A stretch of DNA of 64,000 nt from Dasyornis broadbenti (taxonomy: Eukaryota; Chordata; Aves; Passeriformes; Dasyornithidae). Where the stretch lies: assembly GCA_013397935.1 (NCBI GenBank), contig VZRN01000631.1:3065857-3129856 (forward strand), in the 5' to 3' direction. The notes below the pieces were generated by a model. That model saw nothing but the letters and a program-made list of their open reading frames with translations, ran no database searches and was not told the origin of the DNA. The translations under genes were made by a program, and so were the position numbers. This document shows, piece by piece, positions 10,286-25,200 of this stretch; the stretch's first letter is position 1; every line of letters starts with the position of its first letter.

Positions 10286-13200
10286 CCACACCAAAACCCA
10301 AACAAATCTGCTTCAGACTCTCAGTCTGAATCAATTCCTGTCCAAGTACAGGTACAGCACAACACAGACTACACCTAGAGCAGAGTTCCCGGTAACCTCT
10401 CACCAGACCTCAATTACGTAGTTACTACCTGCAGTTATTACTGTTGTTATTATAAGTGGGAGCTACAGCCTCGTGTACTACATGACACGCACCACTTCAT
10501 TTGCTGAATGAATCAGAAACCTTCAAGGGAGGAGAAACCAAACAAAACCAGAAACAGCACAGGGCCATGTGATTGACAGTGTCATAGTGCACTTTTCACA
10601 GGAAGGGTAAATTAAGAATTGTGAGGAAAAGCCTCGTTTTATCGTTGTTTCACTTCTGTGTGCTTGAATGGCACTCAAGAGCAGAGAGTCACAGAGTGAT
10701 TTGGCTTGGAAGAGACATTAAAGATCAGCCAGTTCCAGCCCCCTGCCATGGGCAGGGACACCTTCCACTATCCCAGGTTGCTTCAAGCCCCGTCCAACCT
10801 GCCCGTGGACATTTCCAGGGTTGGGGCAGCTGCAGCTTCACTGGGTAATCTGTTCCATCCAGTATCTCACCACCTTCACAGGGGAGAATTTCTTCCTAAT
10901 AGCCAATCTGACCCCTCCCTCTCTGTTTGAAGCCATCAACCTCTGCCCTGTCACTGCATGCCCTTTTGAGAAGTCCCTCTCCAGGTCTCTTGCAGTTCCC
11001 TTAAGGCCCTTGTAACAGATTTTTGGGGTGGTCTCCTTCACTGGAGTTTGTTTTATCTTTAGACAAGGAATTCAGAAGGGAAATCAACACACACAAATGC
11101 CAGCAGATGTGGATGCACCACCATGCTGTCAGCAGGAGCGCTGAGCCCGGCACTCGCCTCAGATGGAGACGTTCCTCACCCCATCACCTCAACTCCTGTC
11201 CAATTCCTGCACCTCGCTCCCCAATACCATGTCCCAGATGACAAACCCCTAGAGAAATGAGCTCCTCACCAAAAATCACATTGACTTCAAAAAGGGCAGA
11301 ACAACATGTTCTACTCAACCTCATTTCTCAGAAATGGTGAGCTGCTTCATCTGACTCTTCCCAAAAGTTCTTGATATGCAACTTGGGAAATTTCTGTTCC
11401 AAACCAGTTAACTTTAGAAGCAACTGGAAACTGAAGGTGCCTGTAATACTGAATTTTAGACACTTGCAGCCTCTGCTAATGGGGTTGCCTGTGTGATGTC
11501 AATATGATTCTACTATATCTCACTATCCAAAGCAGTAGAGACTATGAAAGATGAGGAAGTGAAGAAAATACTGGATTTGAAAGGTGCAAGCTGATTTTCA
11601 GAGTATCTCTTTGCTTCTAATCTGAACAGATCTGTGAAGGCTCAGACCTCAGAGCCCAGGGCTGCAGTTGCTGCTACCTGAGGGTACATCCCGGCCGTAC
11701 AACTGAGCAGCTTTAACCAGGCAGACGTTTCTAAAAACAACACAGATCTGAAACTGAGCAATGCCATTTTTTACGATTTGTGGTCGCAGCTCTGCACAGG
11801 TTTATTTGCACGGCTGCTACGTTACAGGGAGAGTTTTGGGTGCCTCCAGTGCTGCCCACAGACACCCCCAGCACCCGCCTCTGCTTCCCCCAGAGCACAC
11901 AGCCCTGGCCTCTCGCGGCTTTGCTGGGACTGACGTCAATCCACGGGAACGAGTAATCATGATTTGGCACATTTCTAAATGGCAGAAGCGCAAATCTGGT
12001 ACATCAGTTTTTATCTCAGCCCTGATTATTTCAGTGCAAGGGTTCTCAGTAATGCAACACTCACAGTTCCAGCTTCTAGATCATTCTAGAGGAGATTGTA
12101 AAAATATCACAGCCATCTGAGTCCATATTCAACTTTTTCACAAAATGGTTGTGCCCACATCAACACCATTCTAACAACTTTAGGAAATGCAGAAGTCATT
12201 CAGCAGTTTCTGCTAAAATAAAGATCTCAAATATTTAGCATGGAAACACTCACGCTGCAGGAAAGTTTTCCAGGTTAAAGGTTCTTTTGCTACTCCACTC
12301 CAGGAGAGGAGTCCAGCACACACTGAGGGCTAAAATCCCCAGCTGCCAATGCCCTATGGATGTCCAGTGCTGTGGAATGTGGAAAACAGTCCCAAGAAGG
12401 GGCTTCATGTACTTCTGCACCCTCCTGGAGCATGATCGAAGATTCCCCCATTACCCACCTATACAATGAAAAAGCCACCGACAGGGACACAAAAAGCTTT
12501 AAGACAGCTTCCCATTGGGATAAATCTCTCTTGCAAGTGCCATTCCAGAGCTCTCACAAGGCAAAGGCAAGACTCCTCAACGGCACAAGCAGGCTTCAGA
12601 GGGCTCCCTTGGAAAACAGATCAGCCTTAAGGCAGCCATCCATCTCCCTAATATCACTTTAATCACTTGGCTCGTCAGGAATGGGCCTTTCCTTGCAGTC
12701 ATTGCTGCTGTATGTGAACAAGGGCTGGAAACACACCTGTGTTTGGGTCCATGAATGCACTGAACAATCCTTACTCTGACTGGCCAACATTTCACCCTGG
12801 GATCATGTTTGAATACATGCTCACTGTGAATTGGCATGTGACAGTCATGCCACAGAAGTGACCCAGAACCGGCATTTCTCATTCCAAGCTAAAGAGAAAA
12901 ACAAAAGAACAAAAGTGAAAAGGAAAAAAGGGCATTTGGCTGAGCTGGTACTCACTGTTGTCATAGATGGGGTTGGAAATCAAAGGAGGAAGGGCTATCG
13001 TGTAGTTGCCGTGCTCGTCGGGAAGGAAAGCTTGGAAGCAGAGTCGGACGACATTGAGGTCATACTCGTCAATGTTGTGCAGCTGCTCCTCAGGCACTGA
13101 AGGAAAGGCAACACTGAGGATTAGACATGGAACCAGAAGGAATTCTTTACCAAATCTCCAGCAGTAAAAGAGATGGAGTTATCCAGGCACACATCCCCTT

Positions 13201-16200
13201 AGCCCCTGGCGGCTGCATGGGGCTCTATCAACTAATTCCATGTTCACAACAAATGATACAGAAGCTTTTAATGCTTTCCCTACACCCAACAAGGCTCAAC
13301 TGTCCAAGTTCTCCAGCTGATTCTTGTGTCTGATTTCCTTACCTTGCCTGCCACAACACTTTCACGTATCTACAATTTTAAAGTCGTTTTTCATTCTTGT
13401 TTGTGCATGAGAAATCTACAAAATTCATGTTGTTGCCCAAGAGAAATATTTGGGTACAAATGGATCCTAGGATCTCATTAAAGGTTTTCGGCAGCAGTGA
13501 GGGCATGGTATCATGAAGTGGCTACATTGTATCATTGTTTCCCTCTAGAAACTGAGATGGACAAAGAGTCAGAGGGCAGTTCCTGGGACAAGAATGAAGC
13601 TGAAACCAGAGAAACCACCTCCCCACCCCATCACCACCAGTGTCACTGTTGCACCTTTCAGAGCAGGGATTAGTGGAGCCATCAGGATACAGATTTGTAA
13701 CACAAGGAAACCCTTGCTGGAAAGGATCCATTTCCTCGCATGTTCCTCCCAGTGTAAAACACAGCAATGCATAACCCAAACTCAGCATTTCAATTTTGTT
13801 CACGCCTTATTTTAATTACAAAACACAGGGCCTGGGATATCATTACGGAACATTTCCTATATTCCCAGCTTAATAGACAATTCTAGGAAGAGTAGCCCCC
13901 TCTGAATTGGACATTTCCTTTAAGGTGTGACACTAAACCACTGCATTGACATTAAATGATAGCAAACTGAGAAACTGACTTAATTTCACTTAACTAGAAG
14001 TACTGATAATTAAAATCATTGCAAGTGTTTCTGTTTCTCAAAACCCCTCCAAGCAGCAGTTCAGCAGCTTCACACTCCTCACCATTACCCAAAGCCAACA
14101 TGGGCCAAGTCACCAGATCAGCAGCTGTCCATTCACTCCCTCCCCTGCCCTTTCAAAGGCCTCTTGCAAGAACAGAAGATTAAACTTGGCAGTGATAAGA
14201 AGTCCGAGGACCATGCTGTACTGATTAGATTGCTTGCTCTGACCTTTAGCATTTATCACTGGCTCGGGTCTCCACCCTGCCACGAGTGGGATTCCACAAT
14301 GCCCACTCGAGTGACTTCTTCCTTTACCTTTTGATAGTGTGAAATAGTAAGTGTGATGAGCTCAGAATACTTTCCACTGGCATTTTGACTCCTTCTGGTG
14401 CTCTGAACATCAGTTTCTCCTGGTCTCTGCTGCAAAGGGAAATCAAGTCACCTGTCCCCTTTACAAGCCTGTGATCTGAAATATTTCAAGACAAATACGG
14501 CAGCGAGTACAAAACTAAGCAACAACTGTGTGAACTTCACAAGTGGTGAGGCCCAGGGGAGTTCTGCCTGTGAGCACTTTGCAGGTTGATGCTGACTGTG
14601 TCTACCAGATCCACAGAGCAAAGTTTTTGATTTAATGCACTGCATTAGCTCACCTGCTAACCTGAAATAGGATCTTTAGGAAACAGGTTTGGAACAGACA
14701 GCTTCTCAGCCTGACTTGGATTTGGCTGACTCCACAGCCCAGCTCTTGATACGGCCTGATTCAAAGAACACAGAAAGAAACGTGCATTTTCCAAAGTGCA
14801 CCTTGCAGAAGGGATATCAGGACAGCAGCTCTAATCCAAGCCCTGAGATCATGGCCAGCTCCCAAGGACACCTTGACATCAGGGATGATGCTCCTGTGCT
14901 GTGTTAGCCATTGGCAACCACACGGATCCTTCCAGAGACCCAAGGGGTGGTCAAATCTCAAACCTCTTCACACCTCAACTGAGCACAGAGATTTAATACT
15001 TTTGCCTAAGTAAGCTGTCTGAAAGCTGAGCACAAAATCTGGATCTGGCTTTTGACCCTGAATCAAAAGTGAGGACTTTGCGGTTGTGCAACCAAGTCTC
15101 TCTCTCACGCTAAAGGAGCCTCAGTTCTGCTCTGTTTTCCACAAGGAAATGTGTCTCTTCCTCAGAAACACGTAGCAGCAGACCAAAGCATAAGAGAACT
15201 CTATAAATGCAAAAATACTCTAGATATGGAGAAAATTAGCAATGCTAATGTTCAAATGACCACTTCCTATGCTACAAACTTGCGCAAATTCCCAATAAAT
15301 CTATTTAGCACCTGACACAGGAGTGGTGTGCCAAGAATGACAAAGGACAGAATCACTGTGTACAGCTCACCCTACTGCAGCAAAACCCACTGCTCTTGAT
15401 TTGTGTGTTTTTATGAACAATTTAATAGAATTTTTAAAATCTGTAGTTTGAAAGAGGAAGTGTTCAGTCAAGAGTGATTCCTCTTGGGCTATTTTTAACC
15501 AGACAAGAAGAACGTAACAGAGCGAAAAAAGGAGAACAAGACAGCTGCAACTCCATCTTGTGATGACATGTTTTAAAAAAAACAGACACCAGATTCCATG
15601 TGCATATGAAAAAGCACACAGCTTTCACCCATATCAAAACATAAAAGACAATCATCCAAACAAAATAAAAAGTTGTTATTTTTAACAAACATCTAATTCT
15701 GCTCCCTCTGAAGTCAATTTGAGAGTAGCCACTACCTTGGAATGGATGCTGGCTTACACCTTGGGAATATTAAAAGCAAACAAACTCAAGGCAGACAAAC
15801 ACCCTGAGTAATGCCTGGAGCACGGCCGGATAGAGGATGGTCGTGTCATTCTGTGTTATTCCACCAACTTCTGTGCAGAAGGACAACAGACGGGGTTAAA
15901 CCTGACAAACCTGAAGTTATTAAAGTTAGGAAACGCTGTCGAAGATTTTGGGAACGCTGTGTTCTGGAGAGGAGGAGCAGCCACTCCATCAAGCTCCGCA
16001 CGAGCAGCCCGACTGAAACCAGGAGCATCACACACATGAAGCAAAAGTCATTGCCCAACGTGGCACCCTGGGGGCAGATGTGGTAAAAAAAGGCTCCGAC
16101 ATAGCAAAATACCAAGAAAATAAAAAACGGAAGAAGTTCTCTGGTTTTGGCAGGAGTTCAACTTCCTTTTCTGACTACTGCTCACTGTGAGGCACCACAC

Positions 16201-19200
16201 CTTAGTGTCTTCATCTGAATCCAGCTGAAAGAGCAGGAATCCAACCAAAAACCTGGGTATGTTCCTGTGATAGCCCAAACTAAATACAAAAAATAGCCTT
16301 AACCTGGCAGAAATCCTTTAACTGTAGTTATTATCTCTCCACAAAGCAACACATGACGGACTACTCGTAAGCTTTAAAAGGAAGAGGAAAGCTTTCAGAA
16401 GTGACTCATAGAAATAATATATAGAAATTAAAATAATATTTTAAAATAATTAAAATTCTATGGCAAACATAGAATACGATGTCCAAAAAATCCATAAAAA
16501 TACTAGCAGCACCATGGCAAAAGAAATTCAACCCCACTCACCAAGATTCTGGCAACAGGGTTTCAAAAGGAGTACTCGGAGTTACAGTCAAACCTAGGGA
16601 GGATTTGCTGTTCATCTGGAAAGCGGTTACAATAACTAGCAAATAATCTGATTATAAATCTGTTACCAACTCTTCTAAAGAAAAAAAAAAATGTTGATTC
16701 CCTAACTTTAATAAATAATAATCTTGGAAATAATTCCCTAATCTATTATCTGCTAACAAGAAAAGAGACCAATACAGTCACAGTGTGGGCAAAATACCCC
16801 ATATGAGCTAAACTGTGAACTCCTTCCAACCTGAGCTGGCTAATCCACATGGCTCACAAGCATTAGGCTTAGGCTGTCCCTGTATCCAAGCTTTTGTCTC
16901 TAAAATCCAGAGATGCCCCGCTGGGATTCCACTGAATTTCACTGAGAACCTCCTGGATTTGCTTCTGAAACACAAAACTGGAGCCTTTCTGAATCCAATC
17001 CATCAATGTGCAAGCCCAAGTTCAAACACAAAATTAAAAATGCTGGTAATATCAGGCCTCCTGTTTATTATTTTCTAATTACAGTTTTATAGTTTTTTAG
17101 TGTTTCAACAGCCTTCAACATCCAGTAAAGCCAATCAAATGCTATCTGATTAAATTAATGGGGGATGAAGGGCTCTGATGTTCACTCATAAGGTGATGCT
17201 TCAGGGAAAGTGAAAGTCTATTCTGAACACTGAAGAGAAACGATCAAGGGTTTGTTGTTTTGACTGAAAATGTGACATCTGATCAAACAGCAGATCCCTC
17301 ACACAGAGCCCTCCACTCAGCTAATGATGTCAACCTTCTGGAGTGGGCAGAGCTGGAAGTACTTGAGCATCTCAACTTAACCTGCATGGAAACTTCCAGG
17401 GCAAATGATGTGGTGTGACACAGAGAGGGCTCTGTGGAGAGCACCGTGCAAAGGGACATCCTGTGACCTTCCCCTCTCGGTGAGGGGCTGCAGGGGCACA
17501 TGAGCCACATGAGATGTCAAAGAGAATGACCTTCCCCAAGTTTAAACACCCCAGAGGTCACACATCATTAATAATCATCACACATCACTCCCCACATGTG
17601 TGGGGAACACGCATCATTAATAATCATCATGAGTTGTTTCTCTCTTACGCAGATGAGGGTTTTTAATTTAGGGATATGCTGGGAGCTCAGTTTCATTTAA
17701 GGGATGACACAGAGGTGGTTTGCCTCCAGGGTTTTGCTCCTGGAGTACAAAGATACCCCCCTTGGCCCTGATACCGACTGGGCAGTCTGACTTGGTCCTT
17801 GCCAGAGGTTTTGCTGCAAAAGGTGGCTCTGCCCAACCTTTCCAGCGCTGCTCAGGCTGGCTTAGCTCTCATGTGGAGAAGCAGATCAAGGAACTGGTCT
17901 GGCTCACAACTATCTTGCCAGAAGGGAAGAGGAAAAGGCTTGTTTTCAGCCAGCTGGTTCCCACGACAAGTAGCCCTGGCGCAGTGCAAGCGGAGCCTCT
18001 TCCAGAGCTGGTGCTCATTTACGCCAGGTTCAACCAGGCAGGGAAAAGGGGTGCAAGTCACAGGCCCCTCTTGGTGCCCACGAGGTCCATTTCAGATCCA
18101 GCTTATCCCCCCAGCCTAAGTCCATGCTGCAGCCGCAGCTGTGCTGCTGTAGCCTTCGGCTAGCACTTCCAGAGAGGTAGGATCACAGAATGGTTTGGGT
18201 AAGAAAGGATCTTAAATATCATCCAGATCCAACCCCTGCCACGGGCAGGGACACCTTCCACTATGCCAGGTTGCTCCAAGCCCTGTCCAGCCTGGCCTTG
18301 GACACTTCCAGGGATGGGGCAGCCACAGCTTCTCTGGGCAACCTGTGCCAGGACCTCACACTACTACAATACAGAACTTCCTCTTTATATCCATCCTAAA
18401 TTTCCCCTCTTTCAGTATGAATCCATTACTTCTTGTAGTTATAACTACATTTCCTAATGAAGAGTCCTGGTAAAGTTGGAAACAAGGGGAGGGAAGGACT
18501 GTGGCAGCACTGTTTCTTCTCTCAATATACCCACACCTATTTTATACCACTGAGATGCACAAGGAGGTAATTTTCAATCAATTCTGCAAAGAAAACCCCA
18601 ACTTTTACATGCACCTTGAAACAGAATGTGCATCAGCAACACCCAATTTTTAAAAATCAAAAGGTCAGGGAGTTGATGAGTGCAAACAACTGAAATTCAG
18701 ATGCCAATCTACAGTCAACAAATGCCCAGACTTCTGTGGATCCTTTTCCCTATTTTACAGAAGAAAGAAATGCAGGGAAGGTGAATGGCCTAGCCAAGGG
18801 AAGAACTGGAAATACAAATTAAAACTTTCAAAACTCAGCACTTGTTTTGCCTAGACACTGTTTCTCCAGCTTCTTTTCCTGTTTCAAGTTCAACAGGAAA
18901 AAGGTAAAGTTTGAACAGATTTAAACAAGTGTATCCTTCACAGCCTCTGAACATTTCTAATACCTTTCTTTAGAAGTTCCTGTTTGCATTCTAAAAAAAA
19001 TAGAGGTCAGCATTTTTGTCTCTCTACTTGGTCATTTTCCTTTTACTTTTTAAATAATTTGAAAGGGGCTTAATCCTTTAGATTAACATACACATTTTGG
19101 CATAAGCAGCAAGGAGCATTTGCATGAGAACAGAAGAACAAAGGGCTTTCCAAAGCTAAGGGCTAAAGCCATGCCATGATCAGGACATGCAGCTTTCCTC

Positions 19201-22200
19201 AAGTGGGTTTGCTCTGTGCCTCTTCAAAAGCTGATGACTCTCACTTACCAAGATTTTATACTTGAGAATTTAGTTGGGGGGTTGCACATTTGTTTTAATT
19301 CATGAAGGGAAACTCAAAGTTTCTTGTGATATCTGAAGCACTCATTACAGCGGACACTTTCAACCCATTCGCAACTCAAAGATTCTTGCCAAGAGCTGCT
19401 CATGTAATCCATGGCTCCATAAAACTCCCTGTAAAACCAGCGCAGGTGAGCTGGAGAGGGGGATCTGGGGAACGCTGTGGGTGAGTGGCGTCAGAGGAGA
19501 GGGGTGTTCTCCTGGATGTGGTGTTGGAGGAAGCTGAGGGGAGGGGAGCGCGTGTGGGCAGGAAGCGAGCGCGGCGGGGGCGCGGCGGGGGCGTCACGGC
19601 AGAGATGGTGACGAGCACGGAGCCACTGCGGGGTCAGCTGCTTGTGGGTGGAAAGGGGAAACTGCAAAGGAAAGACAGTGGAGGCAAAGGCAGACGTGTC
19701 TAGGTGTGGGGTGCAGCGGAGAGCCTAAAAAATGAACAGCACGCTTGTAAGCAAAAGCAATTGCAAAGGAGAAGGAAGCTTAAGCCTGTGTCAAGCTCTG
19801 GGGAAAGCAAATTTATCCCCCCTGATAAAAACTGCCTGGGTTTTGGCGATTCTTTGGGTTTCTCACACCACGACAAGTCCAGGGTTCTTGTGCTGTCATG
19901 CATTTGCTAGAAAAAGGTCAATCCTCTGTAAAAATGCACTATAGTTTTTCCCTAATTTAAAGAAAACACTTAGGGCTTTTCCTCATTGATAATTAACTCA
20001 AGTTGTTATTAACTCAATTGTTGTCTCTATGTCAAGTCACACCCACTCACGAAAGCTCTTAACTGAAAACTGGCTCTTCTTTTAATTTGAGTTGGCTGTA
20101 CATCAGACAGTGCATGGGAAGAGAAGGATATGGCACAACTCAACAGCTACTAAAAGAAAACAAACACCATAGAAAGCAGACATGGACCAGCTCCACTGGA
20201 GGAGTAACTCTGCTCCTTCGATGCTGTGCTATTTATACCATCATCATCATGCCAAGGAGTCCTAGTTACATGTTAGGCTAACACCATTCCCCATTTCCCT
20301 GGAGTGCTCAGGGATGATAGACAAAAGGGATTTCAAGAATTGTTTAGATTGCTAGAGGACAAAAATATATGGGATGTGCTTTGGGAACACAAGTGATCAC
20401 GAACATGGTGTGGAAATAGCAATCCCCTCTCTCCCAAACAAGGCTACAACAAGAGGAGCAATCCGATTGCAAGTCATCCTAGTGAATACAGAGTTCCTAC
20501 AGCCTGTGCTGAACTTCACAAGGGATAAATGCTGCCAGCCAACACGGAATTCACAGGGAGACTGTGTTACACAGGTACACTTGCAGAACGACTGAGGCAG
20601 ACAACTCCAGCTGGGCGTATGGCAGTGATCTGCAAACAGCTTCCAACCACCCAGGGATTCTGAGGTAGGCATTAATTGTTTAGGGTCAATACTGAATCTC
20701 TTTGCCCCAAAAGGATGCTCAAGACAGGGAATTTTTGTTCCAGAAGAAAGTGGGAAAGGAAAAGAAAAGCCAGCCAACACACAAGCACCCTGAAGGCTCG
20801 TTTTCCATGAAGTTTCTTTGATGATGTCATACAAGAAATGAGTAACACCAACTTGCGACCTGCTTAGAGGATGCACAGCTCTGGAATGTCTCTAAACAGG
20901 GAAGTCAGATGCCTTTCTGAAGACAGAGGCAAACATAATGCAGGATGGATTTAACACAGCCTGTAAAATCCTGGAAAATGTACCTTCTGTACTCTGCTGA
21001 CCTCAGAAAACAAACTAAATCCATACATAAAACTTTCAGCCTTATCAGTGAACACTGCAGTGACTGCTGCTCACAAAACCCTGTTCTGACTAAATAAACA
21101 TATAAAAATACTCCTGTCACTAATCCTGTTTTATTAGACCTTGGTCCCAGGCCTTTCTAGGCTCTGCTCAGCGTGAGACTGCCCCGGAGGCCTTTCTCAA
21201 GTGGCTCTGCTTTGTGCTGACATGTTAACATGCGCCGAAGGGAAATGATGCAGGTGGGGATTGCCAGCGGCCCCTTCTCAGCACAGCCCCTGCCCAGAGC
21301 AGGGTGCTGACCCTGTGTGCCACCCAGGCAGGCTCTCCCCTGCTGCCAAGGCAGGAATGTGGCCTCCTCCACTGCTGGACTGGAGGCAAGCAGCCCAGGA
21401 TCTGCCCAGATGCTACCAAGAACACCCTTCTGTAGTTGCCCAAAAATTATTAGAGAATGCAGAGTTAAGTGCCAACAACTATAAAAATCTACTTCCTTCT
21501 ACAGAAAAGTTCCCCTTTTATTGTTTGAAATCAAGGTAGAGCTGGCTGAGCCAAGGCAACGTAATTCAAACTGTTAAACTGTTAAAATTATGTTGATGAA
21601 CCAAACTTGTGTCAAAACACTCTGGGCATACGTGATCATAACTAGGATAATTGTTTAGATGGATCATCAGGACCATCAACCTGACTCCAAACAGCTGTTC
21701 TAAAATTAAGAAAAATATCTAAGACATTTCTCATTCCAAAATAAATTCAACATCCTTCTTTTTGTCCCAATTCAGGGATGTGTATTTTAAAGCCAGCCAG
21801 GAATCCAGCTGTCAACTCTCTACAAAGGATCTTACCTGAATATAGCAAGGATTCTGTGGGCATTACAAAACCCATGAAAGTATCTGGAGAATCTCCAAGC
21901 TCCTACCGCACTTAGGAAAATACATGACTGCATTCACATTGCTTAGCTAATAATTTGGGAATATTTATGCTTTTCATCTAATTCCCCTCAATTGTGCTTG
22001 CATTCTGTACATGTTGGCCCTAAAATTTGCAGTGAGTTCCCCACCTGCTCTTTGCACTGAACTTGGCAGTCAAATTACTGTGAGAGGAGTTGGTTTAGCA
22101 AGTTGATCTGAAGGGAAACCACTCTCCTTTTTTTGTTGTTTTCAAGCTGGTTTTCCATTGGAGCAACTCACTGCTTTCGTTCACAGCGTGGCCACGCAGC

Positions 22201-25200
22201 CCCTGTGTGTGGTGTGAGGAAAGTGGTGGGAGTGTGTGAGCAGGGATGGAGGGAAGAGCAGGATGACTCTTTTTGAGAGCAGCCCACAGATCAGTCGTCA
22301 CATCAAACAAAACCCTGTGGGCAACCCCTCACAGGTGTGGTTCTGCAGCAGCAGGTCCTGCCTCTGGCTTGATGAAACTAACCACAATATCACAGGATGG
22401 TTTGGGGTACAAGGGACTTTAAAGATCATCTCATTCCAACCCCTGCCATGAGCAGGGACACCTCCCACCAGACCAGGTTGCTCCAAGCCCTGTCCAAACC
22501 AGCCTTGACATTGCAATCCTGCTGTGGATTTCTGAGCTCTCATGCTGTGGAATCAAGTGAGGGGCAGTTGCAAGGGGTCTATCAGCCCCCTGAATTGGTC
22601 ACAAACACCAGGGTCACAGCAAGAGAAAAGATGAGAAAGTAGCGAGTGAGATTTGTATTGGCTTAAGTTGTTGTGGAGTTATGCTAATTCAGTCTTTTAC
22701 TCTCATCGCTGCCAAGACTGGGGAATCTGATTCCCAAGACACTTGTAGAAGTTTCCAGGAAATGTTTCTGCTGCTATACCATTCCTTCTGTCCAAGCAGT
22801 CAGATTGCTGCTGGAAATTAAAAAAAACCAATGAAAAAAAAAAAAAAGGGGCAACTATCCAAATAGATTCATCATGTGGTGACTGGGAGGAAAGACTGGG
22901 AGAGGCACCGAAGGGGAGGACTGTTTCTCAGAAAGAGATTTTCTTGACAAAATATAAAGCTCCACCACAAAAGCAACGGCAGGACAGGACAAACAAACTC
23001 CCATCACCCTGCCAAGTGAACCAGCTGATTTCCACTCACCATTGAAAGGGTTAATCTTTTTTGAGATTCGTAAAGAAATGGATTCCTTCAGGTCTTTCTT
23101 CTTCACACATTGAATGCCCAGGTTCTGAAAACTGAAGCACATGTGGCAAGATTTCAGCAACTAATAACACCTTCAGTGTAGACTATTAAATAAATTATTC
23201 ATGTTAATTAGTGCAATAACATCCCGTGTAAGAAATAAAATAAAGCTTATTTTGAGAGGGGTGTACAAGAACTGAGAAGCAGAGATTTTGTTTTTTCTAA
23301 AGTAAGGGCAGATACAGAAGCAAATAAACCACTAAAATAAAATCCTAAATTATTTCTATTATTAATAATATATATTTCTATATTAAATTATTACTCTGCA
23401 GTAAACCTACAGTTATTAAAAAGATACTCAGTCTTGGGTGATTTTTAGTGACAATAATTTCTGTAATCAATAAACCTGGTAATTTGCATTAGTTAAAGGA
23501 TTTGCTCTCCTGCTTTTATCAAGGAATGTATATCTTACATTATTTTAAAGGATTTTTTTTTTAAACAGGTCAAAACAGGTTTTTACATCTCACATAGTTA
23601 TGGAAAAGCTCTGAAGAGCTGCAGCTCCTCCTTATTTGCATAAAAGTGTAGGTCAGCACGATGTAGGAGGTGGGGGGAGTCCCAGGCAGGCTGACTCTTT
23701 CCCACATGGAAAAACCATGACATCATCAAAGCTGAGTGGATGTAAAGCAGGAAGTGAAAAAAAAAAATCTGTTTCAGGATGTTACAACAAGGTCTGAAGA
23801 TGGGTTGTGCCAGCAGGCATCTTTCTCCAGAAGTACCAGCTATTTCCCTTCCTTTGAAACTCCAGAAATCTCCTTTGCTTTAGCAACCGAGCACCTTTTA
23901 CACCTACAGATACTCCTTGTTCCTGCCAAGAGTAGTTCTACACTTCTGAACGCGACTATCCTAGCACAGTGTTGAGTTCAATTTCCTTAAACTCCCTTGT
24001 CTGCACCCAACACGCTGTGTTCCGAGGTTTCCAAACCCTCTGCCATCAGGCTCCACTTCCAGAACCTCTGTTCACTAGAGGAAGGCACAGGCTTCCTTTT
24101 CAAACTGAACATGACATGACCTAGGGGAAAATAAAACACAGCAGCAGCTCATAATTCACTAAGGCACTTTGCCTTCATATCGTGGCTTCTGATATTCAGA
24201 TTGGGACTGTGCCTTGATGAGCAATCCTATTTCTACTTGCTCCTGGAGGAAGTACTTTTTTAAGGACTTGATCACAGCACACATTACTTTCCCCCCACCC
24301 CAGAATACCCACTGTATTCCACAGACTGCTTGAAGCACACTTCAAAGTCTACAAACAGGCCCGGTTCTATATTATACCCCCAAAACAAAGCTTCTCATGG
24401 ACAGGAGACTTTTCAGCACCCCAAAATTCTCAGATTATAAATATTTTCTAAGCCTGTGCTGTCACAGTGAAAGTGTTTGCTTAGCCATGGCTAAGCAAGG
24501 CTGGGTCAGAGGAGGAATTGCCGAGAGCCCTAGTAGGGCTGTGGGGTTTCACATCAACACGCACTGACAGGAAGCAAGTGAGATAACGAGAAGAGAGAGG
24601 GAGAAGTAAGAAGAGAGAAAAAAATAAAAAAACATCTTAAAAACTATGATATCATCCTTGTAGAGAGAGGAAACTAGGAAGTAAAAATCTGAGTACACAG
24701 GCAGCCCCACAAGCTCTGACATTCATACTCTTGCCTTGATGTCTCGGCCAGGGAGGGCTCTGATCAAGCTTGGGCAGCAGTACAAAGATCATTATACCAC
24801 AGGCAGAACAAAACGCTTGGGAACTTTAAAACATGGGGAACTTTGAACAGCAGAAAGCAGAGTAATTACTCAGAGCAGCCCAAAATCTGTGATTAATAAT
24901 TCCACTTCTACTGAGAAGAAAAAAAAATTGGATTTTTGCTCAATTTGGGATGCTCAGCAACAGTAAAGAGGCAGCAACACTATTGACAGAGGACATCTCC
25001 TGCTCACTAGTACTGGATGAAGCTTTTCTCCAACACAGACTCGAAGAGAAGAATGTGAAGATTGAGTCACCAGCCACAAAAAGGAAAATGACTTTAAACA
25101 TCCAGATCCAATTATGGATCATACTGTTCTTTCATCTTAAAGCAACCAATGATTTGTTAAAAAAAATGAGTGTACCAATGCTGGAAACATTTCAAAGGGA

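Larger units (their letters stand above)
9329..12955 (-). other. REL: REL intron 5
   Basis: A 3.6-kb intron between exons 5 and 6. It contains a CR1 fragment (10687-11012) and a 26-bp poly(A) run (10260-10285). No other conserved feature was recognised. Confidence 0.8.
13097..23039 (-). other. REL: REL intron 4 (largest intron)
   Basis: A 9.9-kb intron. It contains two CR1 fragments, a MIR-like remnant, a direct repeat flanking an imperfect palindrome (17563-17630) and a CpG-rich patch (19440-19690). The rest appears to be unique non-coding DNA; open frames there lack recognisable similarity. Confidence 0.8.

Noticed and set aside
20397..20876. A 159-codon - strand frame in REL intron 4
   Set aside because: No recognisable domain, no conserved splice context, and it lies within a long intron on the same strand as REL without joining its phase.
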